Shown one piece after another: positions 52,551 through 64,000 of a stretch of 64,000 nt of DNA. Positions within the stretch are counted from its first letter, which is position 1. Each line of letters begins with the position of its first letter. This DNA comes from Steinernema hermaphroditum (Eukaryota > Nematoda > Chromadorea > Rhabditida > Steinernematidae), in contig CM059622.1 of the NCBI GenBank assembly GCA_030435675.1, positions 4,216,001 through 4,280,000 on the forward strand, in the 5' to 3' direction. The notes below the pieces were generated by a model, which was given only the letters and a program-made list of their open reading frames with translations, was not told the DNA's origin and did no database searches. The position numbers and the translations under genes were made by a program.

Positions 52551-55487
52551 TTTATGTAAATTCGTCGGCGTGACGCGACAAACATTACACCATCGACCTA
52601 TCAATCGACAGGTCTATCATCTGTGTGCTATCACTCGGTCTTAGAGTGCAAAAATATCTACCAAAACCAAATCAGATATGTTTCGGGCATAATTGTGTGA
52701 TGCCGAGACATTTAAGCAAACACATTTGATTGCATTTTACGTAAGTGTTCGGGTTCAAACTTTGCGATTGTATTATTCTCGAGGACATTCTTGAGCATTC
52801 TATTCTGTCCGGTTACTAGGAAAACGTGATGAACAGAAATGAAAGCTTATCACAAATAAAGTTGGTTTTTTACAGAATTTGATCCCACGAGTCTTCGGTT
52901 GTATTTATAAACCAATGCCCTCCGTGGGAACTGAAATAATATAAATCAAAAACACCGAGGCCGAAAAAACAGTGTATGTGAATCTAAAATATGAAAGCGA
53001 GAAACGTTCGTTAGTTTTTAGTTCTTAATGTAACGTTTGTTTTTTAAGGACGGATGATTACGATACGTCACCTACACGGTTCATAATGCACAACACAGTG
53101 TTGACTAGTCAGAGCATATAATTGAGAACAAAATATTTGTTTCATTCATATGACAATTTTTCGCGAACCGTAGGTAAAAGTTCCTTCAATTAGCTACGTT
53201 TTAATCATCGCTATAAGGCGTTCCTTTACATAATTCTTTTTGAGGACTGAACACACACTTCAAATATACTTATGTTTGTTCACCTTCCATACTTTTTGCG
53301 CCAATTTTGCGCAAAAAAAAGGAAGGCTGCGGAATTGTCAGGTCACGGTAACGAAAATTTGACCCGCAGATCGGGCAACTCTGTTCTCTTGAAAGACAGA
53401 GTTAACGCGTCGTAATAACTTCTATAACTACACTCCCTGAAAGTCCATAACCTAAATGGCAACTTTACTTTCCTTTTTATGGTTTTAGAGACTATACAGA
53501 AACAAACCTTGAGTCTGAGAATTTATAGTCTCAACCTTGTCTACGTGGAACTGTTGGGAAACCCTTTAGACATTCGTTTTGCTCGTACTTTTTTGCCAGT
53601 CGTTCAGAGTTCCCTGAATGTTTCCCGAAACTGCTTATAGTCTATAGCTACAATCAACCTTCGTATCTCTACTCATTTCCGTGAGAACACTTCGAAATGA
53701 GAACGAAAACAAATGTTTGTGCGTGTGAACGAGGCGACCCCATCCGCTTCGTTGAAACGGACAGATACGTGCAGAAATTGCAGCGTTGCGTACTTTTAGT
53801 CTTTGAGCCTCATTAGCCTCGAGTGCTTCCTTTCCCGCAGATTATTTCTTCAACTGAAAAGTTCAGTTTTAGTTTCAACACGTGCCTTTCTAAATTTTCC
53901 CATAATCAACCTCAAATCAATCGGGCGCTAGATTCACGAGCCCCTGTCAAAAGAGCCAAAAGAGATTTTAGAGCTGCCTGAAAGGTAACCAACTGCTGTT
54001 TGCTTGACTCTTCCTGACGTAGAGTGACCGTTAATTGGGCCGTAACTGTCAACGAGTTTAATTTATGGTCACCCCAGGTGCTATACATATTGTCGTTGTT
54101 TTTAAGTACTTGAAGTAGTTTGACTTCTAGTCTGACGTTAAGTATACGAGTTGCAAATAATTACGGTATGAGAGCAAAGCAAACAACTGCTTCATTTAAC
54201 CTCACGTTTAGTGTAACGCTTCTTCACACGCTCGATATCGCAATAGTTTTTTTTTCAATTTTTTCGTCAATAGTTTCCGCTTTTTAAGATCTCTTAAGAT
54301 CATTTTTAAGATTAAGACATCACTGAGAAGAGAAAGATGACCATCCTCACGCTTCCAAACGGTTCCTGAAATTCTTGACGGTGGTCGCACAGGTCTCCAG
54401 TATTAATTCGTGCCTTATTTATAGAAATTTTTTCAACAGTGTGAAAAGAGAAATGACGTTTTTTAATTATTAATTCGTACCTTGTTTTAGAAGAGTGTGA
54501 TAGTTGTACAGGTCTTTACGCCTTGTTTTTAAAAAATAGAGGAGCGAAATAATGGGGTGTGACACATTGTATCGATGTAGATTTCACAAAATAAACTTGA
54601 AACTTTAAACTTGAAGAACGAAAAGAAAATTGACGTTTTTTCATGGCTTTTTTTGCCACCTTCTCTCAGCTGACAGTCGGAAATGAGTGCTGTGCAGGTA
54701 GTTGGAACTCAAAATGTCACCCGCCTGGTTGCATACGTGTCTACACACAGGTGGTCCGAAAGTTGAACCGCTACAGTGCAGGGAAAGGGAAAAAATGACC
54801 GAATGTGTGAAAGTGTGATCTCTGTGTGAAAAAGCTTCGTAAACAAAAGGTCCTCAAAATTTTGGGTTACTTTACGCGATGAAGCGATAAGGCCGAATAT
54901 CAGAAGTAATGCGGCAGTGGGCGAAGTGAACCCCTCGCCAAGCGCACCCCTAATGTAAATGATTAGATATTTAAGGCTGGCTTTCCACCTCCGAAAAATC
55001 TACTATCACTTAAGTGGGTATCAGGTCTATACGTTAACATTTATCCTACGTTGACTGTCAGAGAGAAATGTCAGAGTCAAAAACACCTTTTGACTCATCA
55101 TTTTCCCATTGTTTCCATTGTCGAAGTGCTCCGACTTCCCCTGGCAACGCATGTTCCCATAATGCTTTGTTTTGAAGTTAGTGAGTTAATCTCTGTCTGT
55201 TTCCCAGCCGATCGTAAAAGCGGAACCGCGTCATAGCAAAGAGCAAAGCGTAATTTCACAGACACTCCTACTCAGCAAAAGAAACACAAAGGACAAGCAA
55301 GACCTCCTCGTTCCGAGCAAGTTATAATTTAGCTCAAATGGGCGGCGCTCCCAGGCATTACTTAGGAGAGACGTTCCATTTCCCACTATATAGTTTGCAT
55401 TCCTTTGGAAAGCTAGCGAAGCGTGTCAATTCATTTTACTTCTTAAATAACTTCTATAGTTCCAGGAGGACCATACTGTAGCCACAA
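52551..55487. other. gene-poor 2.9-kb region
   Basis: AT-rich. No frame above about 60 codons with support, no recognisable RNA and no inverted repeat of note. It may contain regulatory sequence of the downstream receptor gene. Confidence 0.5.
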
Positions 55488-57826
55488 ATGGTGTCAACTA
55501 TGGAGATCTACATGGTCCTCTACATCGTAATCGGTGCTTATTATCCTTTCCTACACATGTATGGATTGATTGGGTTTAGGATGTATCGTAGTCACAGTCA
55601 ACGTCCCGATTTGCTGTCTTATCTACTTCTCCAAAGCCCTTAGACCTTCAAAAGAACTGATCCTCATCGGAGGTCTCTGTTTGGCCGACGCCGTCCAATC
55701 TCTCGCCGACATCCTCGCCGGAGGACAGCGCCTCGTGCTGTACGCGCATCAGCAACAAGATGGGATGGAAACGTCTCTCAGATGTTTCTTCCAACCGTTC
55801 AATATACTCTTCTTCTTCGGCTATCATCTCGTGGGAATCATGTCGATGCTGGTTTCGATCGACCGAATGTTCGCCGTTTTTATGCCCTTAAAGCATAGGG
55901 TGATGTTTTCGAGAAGGAACGGAATTACGATGACTATAGGTAAGTACGAGAATAACATCGAGAACCCTTGAATTTCAAACAATACGTGATAGTGGCCGCC
56001 TTTGTGAGTGAATTCTAGAACCACGCGTCGTGATAATAGCGTTATTCTGATTTTTACAAAACGCGTAACCAGCAGAAATCTATCATAAAAAAGGCTTCTG
56101 AACTAGTTAGAGAATAAGGTAATTTTTATGATGTCAAACTTTGGTGTGTTGAGGTTTTTGGGTTCGGGTACCCGAAGCGAGAACAGATTTTCGATAAGCA
56201 AACCTGGGACAATCAATGGCACAACGGCACAAGAGGAGATCCTTAAAAACTCTGAAAGTTCTGCGCCGTCTGGAAGCCTTCACAAGCCTTCTTCTTTAAC
56301 TCCTGCACTCAAATCTAAGAATTGAACTTTTACCACAACAACAACTGTTTGGATTCCCATAAACTTTGGACCAGAAAGCCGGTGTTTTGAGATTTTCCAG
56401 TCTGAGATTTATTTATCGACTAACAAAGACTGTGAGACAGACGAGAATGTGGAGAATCCCACGACCGTTCGACACGGAGTGGCATTAAAATTTTCTAAAT
56501 TTATGAAGTTCGAGTTTTTAGGTCGGATAACCGAAAGTTTCGGGTTTAGGCATTTGGACTTTCTATTCCGATCTAGACTTCGGTTATCCAGACAACTCTG
56601 GTCGTGATTAACTGTGAGAAGATTAAACAAGAAAAGAACTGTTAGGTTCAGCTGGCAGCGCAATCTCTCAAACTCAATATCCTCAAAACAGTCTGTTCTT
56701 TTCATAATCTTTGTAAATAAGCCACAATGACATCAACTTAATTAAAAAGGGCTAAACCGCCACTTAATACTACTTAGTGCGTTCATTCCGTTAAAGAACA
56801 TCGACACCATTTAGCTGAGAACTATGCTTTGAAGTTGAGAATTTATTGAACTTTTATAGTCAGCGATCTGCGATCTCTTTTTAAGTGTTACACTTCGAGA
56901 ATTTTTGACGAAAATTTTGCAGTTTTGAAAAGGAGTTTTAATGCACCGCTCGATCGCCAGACCTAAAAAGGTTCCTTATTAACTATCTAGCTTGGAAAGA
57001 TGTTCATGATCTAGTAATCACGTATGATGTATCCTTCACTAACTGATTTAGAAAGTGTTACTTTTTCATGATACACTTCTCAGGTCGGCTTTTAAACCTT
57101 TGGGAACAGGACTAATTGACTATCTCTGTTCATAATGGCGTTATTCTACTAAACTCTTATTCAAAAGCACTCATTTAAGTGTTTTATTGTACTGTATTAA
57201 GATAACTATCATTTAACCAAGAACTATGTTTTGCACTCATGATTAATTGGCTGTTTTCAGGCGCCCTCACCTTTAGTGCATTGGCCTTCATCGTCTGTCT
57301 CGTCCTACAGACAAATTTCAACGTGAAAATGTCCATTTTGTGCTTTGGAAGCCAAGCTTATCTTCCGATGGTTTGGGAATATGTGCATCACATTAGGCTC
57401 ATGCCCGTTCTCATCAGTATAGCGCTCTATGTTCCTATTAGTTGGAAGCTCTACCGGGTAGCATCATGCTTCTTCTTCGGCCATATGCTTAGGTCATTTC
57501 AGATCGTTAAAACACAAAAACACGCCGTTGGATGGAAATCCGAAAACTACAAAAGACTAGCGAATTTCACCAAAACGGTCGGATTCGTCTCCGTTGGAGC
57601 CTTGATCCTCCTCGTCATCCCCGATCTCATCGTCACCTACTTCAAAGGATTCATCGGAGACTACGATAAAGCGCTTTTCATTGTGGCACACTCGAAGGCC
57701 ATCCTGAACATCTTTATCTTTACGATGCGTCATGGCGGTCTCCGCAAAACGTGTGCCACTTTCTTGAGGAGACTGACTCCGTTTCGCATTGTAGTTCATG
57801 TAAAGCCGATAGATGGAACGAGATAA
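55488..57826 (+). CDS. seven-transmembrane serpentine receptor, Srsx-like (308 aa)
   Basis: Exons 55488-55533, 55580-55939, 57261-57457 and 57503-57826. Likely a nematode chemoreceptor or orphan peptide receptor in the plasma membrane of neurons. Membrane segments in order: VLYIVIGCIVVTVNVPICCL, LILIGGLCLADAVQSLADIL, ILFFFGYHLVGIMSMLVSID, GALTFSALAFIVCLVLQ, PVLISIALYVPISW, VGFVSVGALILLVIPDLIV and ALFIVAHSKAILNIFIF. The DRY position reads IDRMFAVF, followed by PLKHRVMFSRRN as in rhodopsin-like intracellular loop 2. A Cys before TM3 and one in the loop after TM4 could form the usual disulfide. Intron 2 is 1321 bp, far longer than its neighbours. Confidence 0.82.
56525..56589. repeat. 65-bp inverted repeat with GGATAACCGAA arms
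   Basis: GGATAACCGAA at 56525-56535 and TTCGGTTATCC at 56579-56589, in the long intron of the receptor gene. A related GGATAACCGAAA next to TTCGGGTACCCG stands at about 35339-35372 and a TTCGGGTACCCGAA at about 56162, so this is a small dispersed family. Confidence 0.5.
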
Positions 57827-58269
57827 AGAATGACCTTTTCAGTAGAATAAGAGCCCTACAGCAAAACAAATTGTGAAACTCCTAAAGAGTGACCGCTCTA
57901 CGGAGTAGAAAGTCGTGTAAGTGTGGCTGATCAAAACAACCTGATTTTCGTTCTAGACATAAATGGTTGTCTCTCCGGAGAAATGCTCGTCTGGTAAGCC
58001 ACCGCACAGTGCTTGTACTCTCGGAATGTCTTTGTCTGGGAGACATTGCTCCTCACTTTCCAGTCCTAAAACACGTACTTGTAACATTTCAATTTAATCT
58101 CTTACTCTCTGCTCTCGCAGTCGCTGAACCCGACGAAGTTGCTTCCACCCTGAGTAGTTCAGGGAGGTACCTATCCACTTGATGCGCTGCCAATCTTTCG
58201 AGAATTAACAAATAAACATCAACAAAAGAAGAAACTAATTAAGAAAGTAGCAATAAAATCAAAAAGTAA
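57827..58269. other. convergent spacer between receptor and zinc-finger copy C
   Basis: Part of this spacer (about 58100-58260) resembles the sequence after zinc-finger copy A (about 10095-10225), so the 3' flank was duplicated with the gene. Confidence 0.45.
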
Positions 58270-59748
58270 TCACTCCAATAGCTCTTCTCCTGTGGCATTC
58301 ATCTTGTAGCGAAAATACTTCGGCATGGCTTCATTCACGACCTTGTTGCAATTCACTTTTATCCGTTTGTACTTGAAGAGTCGTTCTTCGCCAAGTTGGG
58401 CAACATTAGTTGCGTGCTTCTGCTGCAATATCATATACATCATATACGGTCAACACTTTTGGTGGTAGACATACAGTGAAGTGCACGGGGAAGCTGAAAG
58501 GATGAACGTTGAATTCACAGCCGTCAAAGACGCAGTTGTAACTCAAATTTAGGTGCTTGGCGACGTGATTTCGACGAGTCGTTACAGCCGTTATCATTGC
58601 GCCGCATTCCTGGCACTTTGGATCTTCGAAATCTCTTGCGACGTTTCCGATTTTACAATCTTTGAAACCGATGAATGACTCAGGCGGGAAGTACTTGTCA
58701 CGAAACGCTTTGGCCTTATGATAGAAATCTTTCCTCATGGTTGTCATCTGATGGTACTGTTTCGCAGTTAAATTGTTAATGAGAAGAACGTGCTTCTTCT
58801 GAAGTGAACTAAAATCCCATGATGCTACACAGCGTTGATAAATACCTGTAAGTGGCCCGGAAGTTGTGAAGGGTTTCGAAGAATTGCATTACATTCATCG
58901 ACAACGCATGGACAGGGAATGTTCTCGTGGATTCCAATGTGGGAGAATAAAAAAGATCTACATCCTTTCCCTCTCATTTGCTTCGTACATAAGCGACACT
59001 ATAAGTTTCTGAGTTATTGGAAGTCGAACGATGTGCTACGTACCTTCCAGATTTCGGCAGTATCTCTAACCACTTTCTTCAGCTCAACGTAGCGGTACCA
59101 GGCGTAGATCCTCGTCACTGAAGGCATCCAGATTCCCATGGTCTCGACCTTTCTACCGTAATCTTTACGGACTTCTTCGTCAAAGAGTAGCTGCAAGGCT
59201 TCCTTCTGTTGTCGCTCGTAGAAGTAGTTGAAAACAGCCAACTCCGAGGTGATCTTCACCTTCGGTCGTTCTGAAACGATCAACTGCCGCCATCTGCTTC
59301 GATCCAGCACCTACTTGGAATCACAGAGGCGCTCTGCTCCTGCACTGTTTTCGAACCTGCACTCTCCTTCTTCTTTGGGTTTTGAGTGGTTTCACCATTG
59401 GGACGCGCCAGAACCGGCTGATCGTCTCTCGGTAGGTTCGTTCGCACACTTGGGACGTCACAGGCCACTCGCTTCTTCTCTCCTTCTGAAGACACGCGCT
59501 CTTTCCTCTTCGAACGAAGCGGAACAGTTTTCAGAGCGGATAAGAAGGCACTTCGGTCATAGAGATGCTGAAAACGGCGATTAAACATAGTAAACCCAGA
59601 AACTCACATCTTGTCCTTCGAGTTCTCGGCAGCGCTCCTTCCCGAACAACTCCAGAAGAAGTTGTGGTTTCTTTCGCTTCACATAGTTGTACACAACAGA
59701 ATCCGCGCTCAGTGAGTGGGAAGAAGACGGCGCCGTCGAACAAACCAT
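58270..59748 (-). CDS. zinc-finger gene, copy C (402 aa)
   Basis: Exons 59608-59748, 59315-59567, 59044-59270, 58846-58998, 58475-58756 and 58270-58422 close in frame and match copy A in order and phase. Motifs: CRLCTKQM with FSHIGIH, CVVDECN, CQECGAMITAVTTRRNHVAKH and CVFDGCE. The last exon has diverged most: KHATNVAQLGEERL replaces KHSRKSSDLSEEQL. The ATG lies 6 nt after TTTTCAG, as in copy A. Upstream sequence (about 59755-60050) still resembles the flank of copy A. Function unknown, nuclear role inferred. Confidence 0.82.
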
Positions 59749-59761
59749 CGGTTTCTGAAAA

Positions 59762-60224
59762 TAGAATTCATTCAAGAAGCGTCAGAGTTCGATGATGTAG
59801 AGAGGTAGCGTTGAATCCCGTGTACAAGTAAAGCAACTAGATGGCATAGCCATGGACGCGAATTACGTATGCTCCACATGCTTAAACATGAGAAGTACAG
59901 GGCTCCTGTGACAGGACGTTAATTAGCCCAAGAGCAAAGACGAAAGAAAAGCCGCTAATCCGATCACATGTCCAGTTGCTCCCTCGAAAAAAGCTCCCTA
60001 TGATTTGTACCTAATTCGCGTATGTTCCGTTCACCATAAGGCTCTCCACTCACCAACATTCTGACAATCGTCCGCATACCTCACTCACCCATTCTAAAGA
60101 TAAATACTTCGTGAATATGTACTGAAATGACTCCAAAGAACTGAAGATGAAGTAAACTTTAACAACATTGGGATAACAACAAAGTCAACAAATCAACAAT
60201 CGATGATAGAATCTCGCCGCCCCT
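59762..60224. other. spacer upstream of zinc-finger copy C
   Basis: Matches the 5' flank of copies A and B in part (the CTCATGTT... and CCTAATTCGCGTATG motifs recur). No gene recognised. Confidence 0.4.
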
Positions 60225-62640
60225 CTACTGGTGCTTCGTCTTCCGCTTCTTTTCGAGCTTCTTCCGCCACATATTCTTCTTCTTGTCCACCTTTGAACTG
60301 AAATCCACAGTGCCGGACTTTTGGTTGCTGTCGGTGATGCTGTTCAGATTGTCGGCAAACGCGTTCTGCGCCGCCTGTCGGTGCTTTTTCTCGGTGATCT
60401 TCTTTCCGGCGCGTTTTCCTCTCGGCCGTCGAGCGTTTTTCACCGTCTAGATGGAGAGAATATTATGAAATGTTTGAAATATCATTGTGTATGGGCCGCG
60501 GAACATTATCCCCCGGAGCACAAGATAAGATCCAAACTTACCCCGATCTCCTTCTTCACGTCCTTCTTCTCCTCTTCTTCTTCCTCCATTCCGGCGTCGT
60601 AGGCGCCTTCGTATTCGGGGAACTCATGATCGGACATCTGATCGAGATCGGTCAGGCCGCTGATGTTGGATTCCAAATCTGTCAGCGATCCTTCGTTATC
60701 TGAATCTGCATCTTCTTCGTCGTCACTCTTCACTTTCTCGTCTTCGGGAATATCTTCTTCCTTGATATCTTCTTCAAGTTGATCGATAGGCGCTTCATCG
60801 TCAGGACCGTTTCTCTCGCAGCCTGGCGGGATGGTATAGTACGGCAGACGACCTCTTTGGAAGTCGTTGAGGACACACTTGGCCATAGCGTCCAGGTTGG
60901 GTTCTCCTCCCTTGAGCAGACGGCCTGACTTCACGGCGATCTTTGTCAGGAAATCGTCAACATCTGCGAAAGGTCCGATTTCGTACGTTTTCTGGAGATG
61001 CTCCGGCTTTACGCGGTCAAGAACTCCCTGGACGTGATTCTCAGGGTCCTTGACGTTTTCTACACGAACCTATAGTGGATAGGGGAATTAGAGGCGTCAC
61101 AGAGGTAGTGGCGACTTACGACACCCTTTAAGATAGTCTGAGTTTCCGTGTCTCCCTGGGGATACACAACACCGGGACAATCAATGAGGTAGATTCGCTT
61201 CATAAGCGTAACGTACTGCCAAACTTTGGTCTCTCCCGCAATGGGTGCCGTCTTGCAGACCTTCTTCTGTCGCAGGGTGTTGACAATCGATGATTTACCG
61301 ACGTTCGGGTAGCCAATGAATCCAACACTGACCTAAACGGAGCAAGTCCAGGTTTTTAAATTACGGACTATCTACCTGTTGGCGTTCGGGGTGGAGCTTA
61401 GCAAACTGACGCAACAAATTGATCAGGGCGCCTTTACCGAAAGAGTTCTGAATGGAGGCGTGGAACACAACAGTGGGCAACTCCTTCGCGAGGATTCCCA
61501 GCCACTTCTTTGTGACCCACGTGGGCACAAGATCGACCTTGTTCATGACGAGAACGACGTGCTTGTGGGGCTTCTCCTTGCGGAGGAACTCTTCGACGTG
61601 GCGACATCTGGTGCCCATGGGGTCGCGGGCGTCGATTACTTCAACGAGAACGTCCGACGAATCAATGACCTGAAGAAGGAGTTATATACTGCCAGCGATG
61701 GTTATCCCTACTTTGTACAATTCTCCCCAAACGCGGTTACTCTGACCGGCGCGGAACAGCGGGTTAGGGTTCTCAGTGCGGTCGTTGTCAGCTCCATCGA
61801 TGACCAAATCGCGATCCTTCTCCTGACTGTAGTCACCCTCGCGCGCCTCAACATCCTGCTGCATGGCTTCGATGGAGTCAACTTTCAGAGTCGGCTTCTT
61901 GCGAAGCGACTTCTTGCCGAAGGTGTACTCAAAGCTCTCCGTGTCGAGCACGTGCACTCGTTGCTGCTTCGCCTTCTCTGAGAGCAGCGTGATCGGCATC
62001 TTGGTCTGCTTCATAACAACTTGGAAAGGATCGTGGAGAACTTTGCCGAGGTTCTCTTGGAACTTCTGCAGTTGCTCCTGACCAATGACGCGGGTGTTGC
62101 CGAACCATTTTCGATTGGGCTCGACGCGAGCGACTGTTCCGGATTGCAGTCTTTCTTGGAAGGGGGCGGCTTTGAGGATCTTTCCCTTCTTGTCACTAGA
62201 AAATGTACACCATGAAACCATACGTCGCACGAGATAAAACGACCGCTCCCATGACTAGATTTGTATGGGTGGAATGACAATTTAAACGTCTGACAATAAC
62301 CTGCAGCTAGCACCACAATCATTTAAACAATTTTTTTTTGCATGGAGAGGTCGTACGTTCTTCATCACCACTTACCGGATAGCCTTAAAGTTCTTGTACA
62401 TCAACAAACGGTTGATCGTCGCCTTAGAACGCATGTTGGCGCCGGTTCGTGGACGATCTAAATCACCGTTTGATTTGCAACGTCAAATCTGTAGCTACCT
62501 GGATTCAACGAATGGTTTCCGGTCTTTATCTTCTGCCGGTTGTTGCTAGCGGAAGTATTCCGCTTGCATTTGTTAATTTCGGGCTTCTTTCCATCGCGGC
62601 CCGGTCGATTGTGCTTCAGCGAAGAGCGCTTCTTCGCCAT
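60225..62640 (-). CDS. ngp-1-like: nucleolar GTP-binding protein 2 (NOG2/GNL2 family, 654 aa)
   Basis: Exons 62499-62640, 62376-62457, 61712-62195, 61376-61669, 61120-61332, 60542-61069 and 60225-60446 close in frame. NOG2 is a circularly permuted GTPase required for late 60S ribosomal subunit maturation. The N-terminal NGP1NT region has the basic [20 protein letters not shown] and [18 protein letters not shown]. The permuted G domain shows [11 protein letters not shown]4 [10 protein letters not shown], then G1 GYPNVGKSS, and G3 DCPGVV. The C-terminus has a long acidic tract ([20 protein letters not shown]) and a basic tail. Length fits the family. Start follows a CACCTTTAG splice site by 10 nt, and the gene lies 129 bp after the next upstream gene. 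Confidence 0.95.
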
Positions 62641-62650
62641 TTTTACCCTT

Positions 62651-62660
62651 CTAAAGGTGA
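62651..62660 (-). promoter_or_regulatory. putative trans-splice acceptor for the NOG2 gene
   Basis: CACCTTTAG ends 10 nt before the NOG2 ATG with no donor between it and the upstream gene's poly(A) signal. In nematodes this layout, about 100 bp after an upstream gene, marks an SL2-type operon junction. Confidence 0.6.
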
Positions 62661-62742
62661 ATCACATTAGATAAGTCACATTACATAGAGCATTCGATAT
62701 TGGAAAGCGCAAAACTCGAAATAACTATAACACGATGAAAGT

Positions 62743-62748
62743 TCATAA
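62743..62748 (-). terminator. poly(A) signal of the small gene upstream of NOG2
   Basis: AATAAA on the minus strand about 25 nt after the stop at 62770 and about 90 nt before the putative trans-splice site, standard operon spacing. Confidence 0.65.
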
Positions 62749-62769
62749 GTTTATTTACACAGCACGCAT

Positions 62770-63309
62770 TCAGAGATCTAAAGATTCGCGGCTTTCTGGC
62801 GCTTCTTCGAGCACTTCAAGAGGTTTCACCTCCGTGACGCGTTCTGAGGACATTTTCGCGAGCTCATGATCCACGATCCGAACAATGTCGCTCTGATTCA
62901 AGTGGATGTTCTTAATGTAATCGTCGTACTCCTAAATTCAGTTGAAGAGAGCGAACAACGCAGCGCCGTTACGTCAGAAATCCGCGGTTTCGCATAATCC
63001 AAGATGCGCTTGGTGGTCTTATTCACCTCGGCGACCAATTCGCCGATTTTCCAGTTGTCCTTGAGCAGCGCTTCCACTGGAGTTTCGACGGCTTCATAGA
63101 GCTGCAAGCGCGAATTTCGAAAGAAAAGTGTCAAGCGATAATTTACGCACAGTGTGGCTAGAGCGGATGATGCCGTCGAACTCCTTGTGGCGATCGTTGC
63201 GTTCGAAATTATTCAGAAAAGCTTCGATTTCGGGTTTGAGAATCTTCGAGTGATCGAAGATGTTCTGAGAAAGCAACTCGATGTCGTGAATAACGGAAGG
63301 AATCGACAT
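62770..63309 (-). CDS. unrecognised 149-aa helical protein, first gene of a likely operon
   Basis: Exons 63151-63309, 62973-63101 and 62770-62931 close in frame. The protein is predicted mostly helical and charged: SVIHDIELLSQNIFDHSKIL, EIEAFLNNFERNDRHKEF, LLKDNWKIGELVAEVNKTTK, then a tail rich in Glu/Ser ending ESRESLDL. No signal peptide or membrane span. Coiled-coil-like heptads in the first two exons suggest a subunit of a complex. Family not recognised. It is 129 bp upstream of the NOG2 start on the same strand, so co-transcription with a ribosome-biogenesis gene is likely. Confidence 0.72.
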
Positions 63310-63722
63310 CGCCGGGGGAAAATAGGGAGAAGAAGCAGATCAGCGCGGAGTGAAAACGAAAAACCTTGAAGGGCAGAACTACAGTAACCCTTCAGTTGTT
63401 GCTCAGGGAAGTGCATTTTCGTGACGTTGAGCTGGGGCACTTTTTGATGATATTTCGATGTCTTCTATGCCCGAATTCACTCATCGAACTCTGAAAAATC
63501 ATAAAGCATCGTAGCAGGTCCACAAGTGGGCTATAAAGGCACTAGGAGATCAGAGATTCTTGCAGTACTAATGTTGTCTAGGAGAGTTCGCACGTTCGCT
63601 CCCGTTGATTTGAGTTGGAATTTGTTGGCTGATGCGGATAGCTGCAGGCGATTTTCGTGCTTAAGTGCATTTCGCGGGTATCTGACGTGTTTTGTGTATT
63701 TTGAGCCTTTTTAGGAACAGTC
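63310..63722. other. divergent promoter region
   Basis: Lies between the minus-strand operon start and the plus-strand gene beginning at 63723. A bidirectional promoter is possible. No other feature seen. Confidence 0.4.
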
Positions 63723-63736
63723 ATGGAGCATTCAAC
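63723..63736 (+). CDS. first coding exon of a gene running out of the window
   Basis: ATG at 63723 lies 9 nt after CTTTTTAG, a good 3' or trans-splice site. It reads MEHST with a GTAAGTG donor after 63736. The following 260 bp has no obvious second exon, so the first intron may be long. Product unknown. Confidence 0.4.
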
Positions 63737-64000
63737 GTAAGTGTGCCTGCTTTACGAGGTATTCTGACAATATGTCAGTGCTGAATTTCTTCTGAAACAC
63801 ACATGTTCTGCACCGTTTTGTTCCGTTTCCTTTGATTGGTTGTTGGAAACGGAGCATTCCAGCCCATACACACCAGAATGTTAATTTTATGTGCTCCAAT
63901 GCTGTTTTATCACAGCAAGGATTACTGTAGATCTGATTTGAAGGAACAGCGCCGAATTGTGTTCTGCAACCAACTCGGTTGGTGTGCTTCTTGTGCTACT

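Noticed and set aside
1..64000. CRISPR arrays, bacterial operons, rRNA genes
   Set aside because: No regularly spaced direct repeats, no bacterial gene organisation and no rRNA-like sequence. The window is plainly eukaryotic.

Overview
The window is eukaryotic and most likely from a nematode. Genes are split by very short introns (mostly 36-60 bp, GT-AG, 3' sites ending TTTCAG or TTTAG). Several start codons lie 6-35 nt after an orphan 3' splice site, as expected of spliced-leader trans-splicing. The content also fits: a short-chain serpentine receptor, a C-type lectin with an N-terminal PAN/CW-like region, an insulin-like peptide with an extra cysteine pair, and Tc1/mariner elements. I cannot name the species. 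Exon structures are my own conceptual splicing; where I list exons, reading frames close through to a stop unless stated.

Layout. 0-1.1 kb: 3' part of a ubiquitin-specific protease (+). 3.0 kb: NEDD8 copy 1 (-). 3.9-4.2 kb: insulin-like gene with an in-frame TAG just before the A-chain (+). 4.4-5.8 kb: HSD17B8-type reductase (-). 6.3-7.75 kb: unrecognised acidic protein (-). 8.8-10.1 kb: degenerate mariner. 10.2-11.7 kb: zinc-finger gene A (-). 12-13.2 kb: palindromic small elements. 13.9 kb: NEDD8 copy 2 (+). 15.2-17.4 kb: acid sphingomyelinase (-). 18.2 kb: NEDD8 copy 3 (+). 19.0-20.3 kb: SH2-like gene copy 1 (+). 20.6-25.0 kb: two SLC46-like transporters, tail to tail. 26.3-31.5 kb: gene-poor. 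31.5-33.5 kb: SLC22-like transporter (+). 33.65-34.9 kb: SH2-like copy 2 (-). 35.5-38.1 and 41.8-45.0 kb (-) and 50.6-52.6 kb (+): three SLC5-like sodium symporters. 39.5-41.0 kb: zinc-finger gene B (+). 46.3-47.9 kb: C-type lectin (+). 48.4-50.1 kb: Tc1-like transposon with 245-bp inverted repeats. 52.6-55.5 kb: gene-poor. 55.5-57.8 kb: 7TM receptor (+). 58.3-59.7 kb: zinc-finger gene C (-). 60.2-63.3 kb: nucleolar GTPase NOG2/GNL2 plus a small upstream gene, a likely operon (-). 63.7 kb: first exon of a gene leaving the window.

The dominant theme is local duplication in both orientations: three NEDD8 genes, three zinc-finger genes, three SLC5 genes, two SLC46 genes, two near-identical SH2 genes in inverted orientation 13 kb apart, and a 489-bp inverted repeat at 8 and 26 kb. 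Several copies carry small lesions or splice-site shifts. The strongest single observation is the insulin-like gene: B- and A-chain cysteine spacing is perfect, but TAG stands where insulins usually have the Gln before the paired cysteines. I see no CRISPR array, no rRNA and no tRNA I can support.
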